Assembly: GCA_947175005.1 (NCBI GenBank)
Contig: CAMWLD010000018.1
Span: 1 to 15,429 of the forward strand
DNA length: 15,429 bases
Source of the DNA: an uncultured Ruminococcus sp.
GTDB lineage: Bacteria > Bacillota > Clostridia > Oscillospirales > Ruminococcaceae
Direction: 5' to 3'
The position numbers and the translations under genes are program-made. Shown in pieces: positions 7,826 through 11,338 of this stretch. The notes below the pieces were generated by a model, which was not told where the DNA came from, searched no databases, and was given only the letters and a program-made list of their open reading frames with translations. The first letter of the stretch is position 1. Every line of letters starts with the position of its first letter.

Positions 7826-7988
7826 CAAAAATAAATCCCGCCTTGCCGCCATGTGGCGAATAAAACCCGCACGCAGCAGGTGGGTGACAGCCCCTCGGTT
7901 TCACGCTCCCTGCGTCCGTAGCTCCGCACATCTAATGCGGCGGGAGGTCTGCAATCCGTCGAGGGAGACTGAATCCCTAATAAAAAGT
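7826..7988 (-). ncRNA. ssrS: Probable 6S RNA (SsrS)-like structured RNA
   Basis: The minus strand carries about 165 nt of GC-rich sequence that is incompatible with its AT-rich surroundings and is not well explained as coding. It can form an irregular long stem (CCCUCG near 7965 with CGAGGG near 7895), an inner CUCCC/GGGAG pairing and an apical hairpin CCGCAU...GUGCGG (7940-7924). The 3' part, CACCCACCUG then GCGGGUU then GGCGGCAAGGCGGGA, resembles from memory the 3' arm of bacterial 6S RNAs (E. coli has a comparable CACCUU...GGGUU...GGCGGCA order). A promoter lies at the right distance and a U-rich run follows at about 7835-7825. 6S RNA imitates an open promoter and sequesters sigma-A RNA polymerase. 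It could instead be a leader of the 7080-7718 gene. Confidence 0.55.
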
Positions 7989-7993
7989 GTTGG

Positions 7994-8020
7994 ATTATAA
8001 AACCACACTTTATCGGTCAA
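7994..8020 (-). promoter_or_regulatory. Promoter of the 6S-like RNA
   Basis: On the minus strand TTGACC (8020-8015) and a perfect TATAAT (7999-7994) are separated by only 15 bp (16 if read as CTTGAC), shorter than optimal. The predicted start is near 7987, matching the upstream end of the structured RNA. Confidence 0.5.
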
Positions 8021-8128
8021 GGCAGAATATATCTTGTTTACATTAGTATATCACAGCGGGGGCAAAAAATCAATGTGCCTTTTTCGGTAAATTTAACGGC
8101 ATGATTTGGTAATTTTGCATAAAAAACC

Positions 8129-8422
8129 TTATTCGTCGTCGTAGATCTCCGAAAGTCTGTCCATAAAAATTTTACCTATGCGTTCATACTCTTCATCATC
8201 GTCAATGGTAGCCAAGGTTTCCTCGCCGTTTTCGTCCTCCTCGCTGCGAAGGACTACCAGCTCTGTGTCCGCCTCTGCCATTTCCTCGGGATTGTCATAA
8301 TAAGGAACCAGCGCATAATAAAGCTGATCGTCCTCCTCATAAGTGTCCATAAGCTCAAAGACCTGCTCCTCCCCGTCCTCGTCGACCAGGGTATAAAGGT
8401 CAAAACCTTCAAATTCAGCCAT
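8129..8422 (-). CDS. DUF1292 (YrzB-like) small acidic protein
   Basis: The 97-residue protein is extremely acidic and begins MAEFEGFDLYTLVDEDGEEQ, then FELMDTYEEDDQLYYALVPY and VVLRSEEDENGEETLATIDD, the recognisable pattern of the Firmicutes DUF1292 family (B. subtilis YrzB). The function of the family is not known; in many Firmicutes it sits with alaS/yrrK (Holliday-junction resolvase-like) genes, which are absent here, so this copy is alone. AAGGAGG lies nine bases before the ATG. It has its own sigma-A promoter (8577-8605) and an approximately 148-nt leader containing a pair of palindromes (8523-8552), so it may be regulated. I saw no clear terminator downstream. Confidence 0.85.
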   Translation of the reverse strand: MAEFEGFDLYTLVDEDGEEQVFELMDTYEEDDQLYYALVPYYDNPEEMAEADTELVVLRSEEDENGEETLATIDDDEEYERIGKIFMDRLSEIYDDE

Positions 8423-8522
8423 TGTTGTTTACCTCCTTATAATTGTCTTAAAACACAAAAAACATTCGCTGTAAACTTATGCGGCACGAACCTTTATCCT
8501 TTACCGTGCAGTGCACTTGCCT

Positions 8523-8552
8523 GTCAATTTTATTGACCGTCAATTTATTGAC
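8523..8552. promoter_or_regulatory. Two adjacent palindromes in the DUF1292 leader, possible operator
   Basis: GTCAATTTTATTGAC (8523-8537) and GTCAATTTATTGAC (8539-8552) are near-identical inverted repeats one base apart. They lie about 20-50 bp downstream of the predicted DUF1292 start point, a place for a repressor site or for small RNA hairpins. Confidence 0.45.
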
Positions 8553-8576
8553 AACATTTACAGCCCTAACATTTTA

Positions 8577-8605
8577 ATTTTACACTATTTTTACGGAAAT
8601 GTCAA
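8577..8605 (-). promoter_or_regulatory. Sigma-A promoter of the DUF1292 gene
   Basis: On the minus strand TTGACA (8605-8600), a 17-bp spacer and TAAAAT (8582-8577) form a near-consensus promoter. It diverges from the mini-ORF promoter at 8665-8693. Confidence 0.7.
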
Positions 8606-8664
8606 TGTGTATTTTTCATAAAAATATTGCACAAAAAATATGCACTATTTTTCTCAAAAAACTA

Positions 8665-8693
8665 TTGACATTTACCAAAAGATATGATATTAT
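8665..8693 (+). promoter_or_regulatory. Strong extended sigma-A promoter of the mini-ORF transcript
   Basis: TTGACA (8665-8670), a 17-bp spacer and TATTAT (8688-8693) preceded by the TGn extension (TGA, 8685-8687) predict a strong start near 8700. No conventional gene follows for 1.7 kb, which makes the 8700-10226 unit an intended transcript. Confidence 0.8.
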
Positions 8694-8715
8694 ATAAACA
8701 AGGAAAAGGAAACAA

Positions 8716-8727
8716 CCCGAAAACGGG
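8716..8727 (+). other. Small hairpin at the 5' end of the mini-ORF transcript
   Basis: CCCG-AAAA-CGGG begins about 16 nt after the predicted transcription start. A 5' hairpin of this kind could protect the RNA end. Confidence 0.4.
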
Positions 8728-8756
8728 AACGGGCAATTCGGAGGCGAAGGCTTCCA

Positions 8757-8816
8757 ATGCCGAACAAGAAGTTCCGAGCAAAGGGGTTTCCGGTGAATCC
8801 TAAAACGGCGGAGTAA
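8757..8816 (+). CDS. Micro-ORF 1: 19-residue basic peptide
   Basis: ATG CCG ... TAA encodes MPNKKFRAKGFPVNPKTAE, strongly basic. Upstream GGAGGC-GAAG-GCTTCC (8740-8755) contains the ribosome-binding sequence and can fold on itself just before the ATG. First module of the array. Confidence 0.4.
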   Translation: MPNKKFRAKGFPVNPKTAE

Positions 8817-8868
8817 CAATAAAATTAAGTTGCAATCCGCAATAAGTTTGGAAAGGAAGGCGAGTCCC

Positions 8869-8955
8869 ATGGCGATAGCAGATAGCACTTCACAGCAGTT
8901 TTTCGGGATATCCCGCAGCGGCTCGCATATATCAAAGCTTTCGGAAAAGCGTTGA
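8869..8955 (+). CDS. Micro-ORF 2: 28-residue peptide
   Basis: Starts MAIADSTSQQFF and ends SKLSEKR before TGA. AAAGGAAGG precedes, and GAGTCCC-ATGGC shows the shared start context. The frame includes the palindrome CGGGATATCCCG (8904-8915). Confidence 0.4.
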   Translation: MAIADSTSQQFFGISRSGSHISKLSEKR

Positions 8956-8982
8956 ATCGGAGTTTAAAGGAAATCATAATTA

Positions 8983-9075
8983 ATGTATGATCACTCCGGG
9001 TACTTGAAATTACAAACGCTTTCATTTCCGGGCGAATATAAAGCTGATAATGAGCCGCACGTCAAAGCAAATTGA
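8983..9075 (+). CDS. Micro-ORF 3: 30-residue peptide
   Basis: Starts MYDHSGYLKLQTLSF and ends EPHVKAN before TGA. AAAGG lies 12 bases upstream. Its stop overlaps the next start in TGATG. An alternative ATG at 8987 gives MITPGT, which recalls the MITRG peptides of the later cassettes and may be a diverged third copy. Confidence 0.35.
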   Translation: MYDHSGYLKLQTLSFPGEYKADNEPHVKAN

Positions 9076-9170
9076 TGGGCGGAATTTTTATATACTGTAC
9101 ATCGTGCGCTATGCACAGCAGTGTATCGGAAAGGTCGATACAAGCGGGACATCCCACAAAATCTTATTAA
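9075..9170 (+). CDS. Micro-ORF 4: 31-residue peptide, overlaps micro-ORF 3
   Basis: Starts MGGIFIYCTSCAMHSSV and ends HPTKSY before TAA. The TGATG overlap (9073-9077) is a classical translational-coupling arrangement, although no separate ribosome-binding site precedes it. Inside, GTATCG (9123-9128) and CGATAC (9136-9141) pair around a GAAAGGT loop. Confidence 0.35.
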   Translation: MGGIFIYCTSCAMHSSVSERSIQAGHPTKSY

Positions 9171-9189
9171 ATTAAAGAGGGTTGTGCCA

Positions 9190-9198
9190 ATGCAGTAA
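9190..9198 (+). CDS. Start-Gln-stop minigene
   Basis: ATG CAG TAA behind AGAGGGTTGTGCCA. The site has the same purine-rich run, then CC, then start layout as the start-Ala-stop elements further on. Confidence 0.3.
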   Translation: MQ

Positions 9199-9221
9199 TT
9201 TTGCATATATAGGCAGATTTC

Positions 9222-9240
9222 CGGCTTAATAAAACAGCCG
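9222..9240 (+). other. Hairpin CGGCT/AGCCG in the mini-ORF transcript
   Basis: CGGCT (9222-9226) and AGCCG (9236-9240) can pair around a nine-base loop. No T-run follows, so it is not a terminator. Confidence 0.4.
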
Positions 9241-9266
9241 TAATATAGATAAGCTAAAGCAAAGGA

Positions 9267-9293
9267 GTGAGTCCAAAGGTTCATTCAGCATAG
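9267..9293 (+). CDS. GTG-started 8-codon frame MSPKVHSA (cassette A)
   Basis: GTG AGT CCA AAG GTT CAT TCA GCA TAG. Cassette B has the same nine-codon frame with two silent third-base changes and one Val to Gly. Against translation, AAAGGA abuts the GTG, and an in-frame TAA lies 12 bases upstream so no other start exists. Confidence 0.25.
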   Translation: MSPKVHSA

Positions 9294-9332
9294 CTTCCGA
9301 GTAAAGCTTATTTAAGAAGGGATCTGATTATT

Positions 9333-9368
9333 ATGATTACAAGAGGTTTTTACGACAGGAATATTTGA
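9333..9368 (+). CDS. 11-residue peptide MITRGFYDRNI, copy A
   Basis: ATG ATT ACA AGA GGT TTT TAC GAC AGG AAT ATT TGA, preceded by AAGAAGGGATCTGATTATT, with AAGGG as a ribosome-binding site about 11 bases upstream. Copy B at 9773 encodes the identical peptide with GAT for GAC and TAG for TGA, and keeps the GGATCTGAT lead-in. I know no characterised peptide of this sequence. Confidence 0.55.
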   Translation: MITRGFYDRNI

Positions 9369-9375
9369 GCATTGT

Positions 9376-9426
9376 GCCGCAGGCGGGTGCGTAGAGTGCC
9401 TGTAAAGCAAGCAGAAATGCGGCGGC
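9376..9426 (+). other. Structured spacer with GAAA tetraloop, cassette A
   Basis: GCCGC (9376-9380) can pair with GCGGC (9422-9426), enclosing CAGGC/GCCTG and the GCA-GAAA-TGC hairpin (9411-9420). Cassette B keeps GTGCCGC, the GCAGAAATGC hairpin and a compensating partner at 9814-9848, although the rest has diverged. Confidence 0.4.
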
Positions 9427-9494
9427 GGGAATTTGTGGACCAAAGTGTTCACGGGAAATTTATGAAACGAGGAACGGTCCAATGGCATAGTTAA
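9417..9494 (+). CDS. Alternative 25-codon frame over the first start-Ala-stop of cassette A
   Basis: Starts MRRREFVDQSVHGKF and ends GTVQWHS before TAA, overlapping the start-Ala-stop at 9482 in another frame. Cassette B does not preserve this frame, so it is probably chance. Confidence 0.15.
   Translation: MRRREFVDQSVHGKFMKRGTVQWHS
9482..9490 (+). CDS. Start-Ala-stop minigene 1
   Basis: ATG GCA TAG behind GAGGAACGGTCCA. The surrounding GAGGAA(C/A)GGTCCAATGGCATAGTT block is repeated at 9909. Confidence 0.45.
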   Translation: MA

Positions 9495-9552
9495 AATATA
9501 TGCAGGTTTCTTTGCAATATGAACACTGAATAAAAATTGGGAGTTGTTTCCG

Positions 9553-9561
9553 ATGGCATAA
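9553..9561 (+). CDS. Start-Ala-stop minigene 2
   Basis: ATG GCA TAA behind GGGAGTTGTTTCCG. GATCG (9569-9573) and CGATC (9580-9584) form a small hairpin just after it. Confidence 0.45.
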   Translation: MA

Positions 9562-9564
9562 TTA

Positions 9565-9633
9565 ATGCGATCGTTCAAGCGATCTTATATCGCAAATAAA
9601 ATAAACGGAGGTTACGGCTTTCGGCTTCTTTAA
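9565..9633 (+). CDS. 22-residue basic frame after minigene 2
   Basis: Starts MRSFKRSYIANKINGG and ends YGFRLL before TAA. The ATG lies four bases after the stop of minigene 2, so it could be reached by reinitiation. Cassette B has no counterpart. Confidence 0.2.
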   Translation: MRSFKRSYIANKINGGYGFRLL

Positions 9634-9662
9634 TAAAATCAGAGCAATGATACTGTAAGGGA

Positions 9663-9689
9663 GTGAGTCCAAAAGGACATTCAGCGTAG
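9663..9689 (+). CDS. GTG-started 8-codon frame MSPKGHSA (cassette B)
   Basis: GTG AGT CCA AAA GGA CAT TCA GCG TAG, the counterpart of 9267-9293. AAGGGA directly abuts the GTG, which is poor spacing for initiation. Confidence 0.25.
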   Translation: MSPKGHSA

Positions 9690-9720
9690 CTTTGCTGCAG
9701 ATTTGCCGGTCTTACAAAGT

Positions 9721-9740
9721 CTGCGGACGGTTTTCCGCAG
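9721..9740 (+). other. Hairpin CTGCGGA/TCCGCAG, cassette B only
   Basis: A 7-bp stem (9721-9727 with 9734-9740) with a six-base loop lies between the GTG frame and copy B of the 11-residue peptide. It accounts for part of the longer spacing here than in cassette A. Confidence 0.45.
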
Positions 9741-9772
9741 GTCATAGGTTTACCCCGAAAGGATCTGATACT

Positions 9773-9808
9773 ATGATTACAAGAGGTTTTTACGATAGGA
9801 ATATTTAG
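9773..9808 (+). CDS. 11-residue peptide MITRGFYDRNI, copy B
   Basis: Identical peptide to 9333-9368, with a silent GAC to GAT change. The stop changes from TGA to TAG, explainable by one deleted G in TTTGAGCA. AAAGGATCTGATACT precedes it. Confidence 0.55.
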   Translation: MITRGFYDRNI

Positions 9809-9813
9809 CAAAC

Positions 9814-9848
9814 GTGCCGCCTCGGTAATGCAGAAATGCTTGCGGTAC
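9814..9848 (+). other. Structured spacer with GAAA tetraloop, cassette B
   Basis: GTGCCGC (9814-9820) pairs with GCGGTAC (9842-9848, one G-U) around the GCA-GAAA-TGC hairpin (9830-9839), paralleling 9376-9426. Confidence 0.4.
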
Positions 9849-9917
9849 GGTGTGAATGTGAGTTGTCAGTTACAGCTTCACTATCCTAACGAAATGAGGA
9901 AAGGTCCAATGGCATAG
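9828..9917 (+). CDS. Alternative 29-codon frame ending at start-Ala-stop 3
   Basis: Starts MQKCLRYGVNVSCQLQLH and ends NEMRKGPMA before TAG, in the same frame as the ATG GCA TAG at 9909. No ribosome-binding site is visible and cassette A has no matching frame; probably chance. Confidence 0.15.
   Translation: MQKCLRYGVNVSCQLQLHYPNEMRKGPMA
9909..9917 (+). CDS. Start-Ala-stop minigene 3
   Basis: ATG GCA TAG behind GAGGAAAGGTCCA, the cassette B counterpart of 9482. Confidence 0.45.
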   Translation: MA

Positions 9918-9963
9918 TTCAAATTTTCATTCGATCAAATTTAAATGTTAGGAGTTGTTCCCC

Positions 9964-9972
9964 ATGGCTTGA
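9964..9972 (+). CDS. Start-Ala-stop minigene 4
   Basis: ATG GCT TGA behind AGGAGTTGTTCCCC, the counterpart of 9553 with a synonymous Ala codon and a different stop. TTGATC and GATCAA pair just downstream. Confidence 0.45.
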   Translation: MA

Positions 9973-10031
9973 TTAAATTGATCGTTCATATGATCAACGA
10001 TATCGGATTTTAAAGAAAGGAATTTAGACCA

Positions 10032-10040
10032 ATGGCTTAG
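10032..10040 (+). CDS. Start-Ala-stop minigene 5
   Basis: ATG GCT TAG behind AAAGAAAGGAATTTAGACCA. It lies outside cassettes A and B, so the motif has spread or been kept independently. Confidence 0.4.
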   Translation: MA

Positions 10041-10103
10041 GTTTACTTTGGTATCTGATACCGCTTCAAGCGTCAAGTTTCCGAAATTATAATATGGAGG
10101 ATA

Positions 10104-10121
10104 ATGCTTTCACTTAATTGA
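10104..10121 (+). CDS. Five-codon frame MLSLN
   Basis: ATG CTT TCA CTT AAT TGA behind GGAGG, with only three bases between, which is very short. It lacks the TCC and ATGGC features of the others. Confidence 0.2.
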   Translation: MLSLN

Positions 10122-10156
10122 TTAAATTAAAATTTCACGAATTGGAGTTGTTTCCA

Positions 10157-10174
10157 ATGGCGATAAAAGGTTAG
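10157..10174 (+). CDS. Last micro-ORF: MAIKG
   Basis: ATG GCG ATA AAA GGT TAG behind TGGAGTTGTTTCCA, the third copy of the GGAGTTGTTTCC start site. It is the last module before the terminator. Confidence 0.4.
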   Translation: MAIKG

Positions 10175-10197
10175 TCTTTCATCATAAAAACACTCAG

Positions 10198-10226
10198 CCG
10201 CCCGCAGTTTCTGCGGGCGGTTTTTT
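10198..10226 (+). terminator. Strong terminator of the mini-ORF transcript
   Basis: A perfect 10-bp GC-rich stem CCGCCCGCAG (10198-10207) with CTGCGGGCGG (10211-10220), a three-base loop and six T (10221-10226). Confidence 0.93.
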
Positions 10227-10376
10227 ATAATAATACTGCACACAAGAATATTTTCCCGAAAAAAAAGAAAAATATAAAACGCATTTCACATTACCGGGCA
10301 GCAAAATACATAACGCCTCCATTTTACATAGCGAGTGGCTGCGGTGACACACCGCCGCCGCATTGCCCAAAACATC

Positions 10377-10405
10377 AAGACAAAATCCCCCGAGTGTGGT
10401 ATACT
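10377..10405 (+). promoter_or_regulatory. Promoter of the AraC-GGDEF gene
   Basis: AAGACA (10377-10382), a 17-bp spacer and TATACT (10400-10405) with TGG extending the -10 element. The start is predicted near 10412, inside the palindrome at 10402-10417. Confidence 0.6.
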
Positions 10406-10417
10406 GTAATTACAGTA
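10402..10417. promoter_or_regulatory. 16-bp perfect palindrome over the promoter, probable operator
   Basis: TACTGTAATTACAGTA overlaps the -10 element and predicted start point. A dimeric repressor bound here would block initiation. Autoregulation by the downstream gene is possible, but AraC proteins usually prefer direct repeats. Confidence 0.55.
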
Positions 10418-10436
10418 ACGTTATTGTGGTGATAAT

Positions 10437-11264
10437 ATGAATAAATTTACAATTTTGTCCCAGGCTCTTGATTTCATTGAGGAAAATCTCACAGGGGAGA
10501 TCACTCCCGAAATGTGCGCCGAGAAATGCTGCTATTCACTTTCAAATCTCCAGAAAATGTTCCGCTGCGCCTTTCATATAGGCATTGCGGACTACATTTC
10601 CCGCCGCAGGCTCACTATGGCGGCAAGAGAGCTTATCGAAACAACCGGCACCGTTCTCGAGATCGCACTGAAATACGGCTACAATTCCCACGAGGTCTTT
10701 ACCCGTGCATTTGTGCGGCTGTGGGGAGTAACACCCAAGGAATTTCGCAAAAGCAGCGGATTTTACGAGATCTACCCCAAGCTGGCGGAGTTCAGGACAA
10801 TGACCGACGAAAGGGGAAATATTATGAGTTTATGGCGAAGATTTGATGTTTCGCACCTGTACGATTTCATCTGCGAGCGCAGAGGCAAATATGTCCTGTG
10901 CTTTGATATGGTGGGCTTGCTGTATATCAACGATACCTACGGCAGAGCGGCAGGAGATATTGCCATTGCCGAGGGACTGCGGCGTATGGACAGCGCCGCC
11001 GAAGAAGGTATGCTGCCGATACGCATAGGCGGAGACGAGTTTGTGCTGATAACCGATCTGTCCGACAGAGAAGCTGCGCAAAAGCTTATGGAAAAGATAC
11101 TCAGTGAAAACGGAAAAATGTGCGTTTCGGGAAATTCTGAATTTCCCGTATCCATGCGCGCGGATATTGACGTGATACCCGACAAGGGAACTATCCGCTA
11201 CAACGAGCTTTTTGAAAAGCTGTACATTTCCTGTTACAATGCAGAGCATAAAGACCAGAAATAA
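10437..11264 (+). CDS. AraC-type HTH fused to a GGDEF domain
   Basis: The 275-residue protein has an N-terminal AraC/XylS double helix-turn-helix (about residues 8-105: ITPEMCAEKCCYSLSNLQKM, then EIALKYGYNSHEVFTRAFVR and GVTPKEFRK). A C-terminal domain (about 150-270) carries an intact GGDEF loop (IRIGGDEFVLI, residues 196-205). Asp157, Asn165 and Asp174 align with metal- and guanine-contacting residues of diguanylate cyclases, but the usual D-x-F-K is V-G-L-L, so the phosphate-contacting Lys is missing, and no RxxD inhibitory site precedes GGDEF. It may bind GTP or have weak cyclase activity. No membrane segment. A likely transcription factor sensing or making nucleotide signals; the flagellar genes converge on it. 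A weak ribosome-binding site only (TGGTGATAAT) precedes the ATG. Confidence 0.8.
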   Translation: MNKFTILSQALDFIEENLTGEITPEMCAEKCCYSLSNLQKMFRCAFHIGIADYISRRRLTMAARELIETTGTVLEIALKYGYNSHEVFTRAFVRLWGVTPKEFRKSSGFYEIYPKLAEFRTMTDERGNIMSLWRRFDVSHLYDFICERRGKYVLCFDMVGLLYINDTYGRAAGDIAIAEGLRRMDSAAEEGMLPIRIGGDEFVLITDLSDREAAQKLMEKILSENGKMCVSGNSEFPVSMRADIDVIPDKGTIRYNELFEKLYISCYNAEHKDQK

Positions 11265-11285
11265 TAAACCTTGAAAAATCCGCGC

Positions 11286-11338
11286 AAAAAAGAGGCTGTT
11301 TGCAGTGTGTGCCGCAAACAGCCTCCATTTTATTTTTT
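11286..11338. terminator. Bidirectional terminator between the AraC-GGDEF and flagellar genes
   Basis: A perfect 12-bp stem GAGGCTGTTTGC (11292-11303) with GCAAACAGCCTC (11314-11325). The minus strand continues directly into six T (11291-11286) and the plus strand into a T-rich run (11328-11338). Confidence 0.9.

Larger units (their letters stand above)
9255..9590 (+). repeat. Mini-ORF cassette A
   Basis: Holds in order the GGAGTGAGTCC module (9264), the MITRGFYDRNI frame (9333), the GCAGAAATGC hairpin (9411), the GAGGAACGGTCC start-Ala-stop (9482) and the GGAGTTGTTTCC start-Ala-stop (9553) with a following GATCG hairpin. Cassette B repeats the same order about 400-440 bp later. Confidence 0.65.
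9655..10010 (+). repeat. Mini-ORF cassette B
   Basis: Same order as cassette A: GGAGTGAGTCC (9660), MITRGFYDRNI (9773), GCAGAAATGC (9830), GAGGAAAGGTCC start-Ala-stop (9909), GGAGTTGTTCCCC start-Ala-stop (9964) with a following GATC hairpin. Element spacing differs (offsets 396, 440, 427 and 411), so the spacers have changed while the modules were kept. Confidence 0.65.
8700..10226 (+). other. Mini-ORF array transcription unit, no conventional gene
   Basis: A strong promoter and a strong terminator bracket about 1.53 kb in which every frame is broken into very short stretches. I count about fourteen purine-rich ribosome-binding-like sites each followed by a start codon, opening frames of 2 to 31 codons (listed individually). 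Most sites share the shape GGA, four to eight bases, TCC, then ATGGC. The modules GAGTCC, MITRG-peptide, start-Ala-stop, start-Ala-stop recur in the same order in cassettes at about 9255-9590 and 9655-10010. Possible hairpins recur between the modules. The unit could make several micropeptides, be a structured RNA, or work through abortive translation. I recognise no known family. Confidence 0.7.

Noticed and set aside
7719..7931. N-terminal extension of the 7080-7718 protein to the frame start at 7931
   Set aside because: The extension runs through the GC-rich structured RNA, has an unlikely composition and no ribosome-binding site; ATG 7718 has a good one.
7826..7988. T-box, cobalamin, SAM, TPP or c-di-GMP riboswitch
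   Set aside because: I looked for their conserved core strings and did not find them; the element fits 6S RNA better.
8991..9811. Three consecutive minus-strand open frames (97, 88 and 78 codons) across the mini-ORF array
   Set aside because: They lack ribosome-binding sites, at least one depends on a TTG start, and their shared NIP-VKTSCNH segment is simply the antisense of the duplicated MITRGFYDRNI block. Promoter and terminator both point to the plus strand.
8740..10174. CRISPR array
   Set aside because: The repeated start-site modules are short, degenerate and irregularly spaced, with no constant direct repeat and no cas genes.
8700..10226. Degenerate insertion sequence or integron cassette array
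   Set aside because: No transposase or integrase fragment, no terminal inverted repeats, no target duplication and no attC-like sites were seen; the unit is cleanly bounded by promoter and terminator.
8700..10226. Single frameshifted pseudogene
   Set aside because: Translating the frames gives no continuous recognisable protein, and repeated start sites with conserved stops immediately after them would not be expected from decay of one gene.
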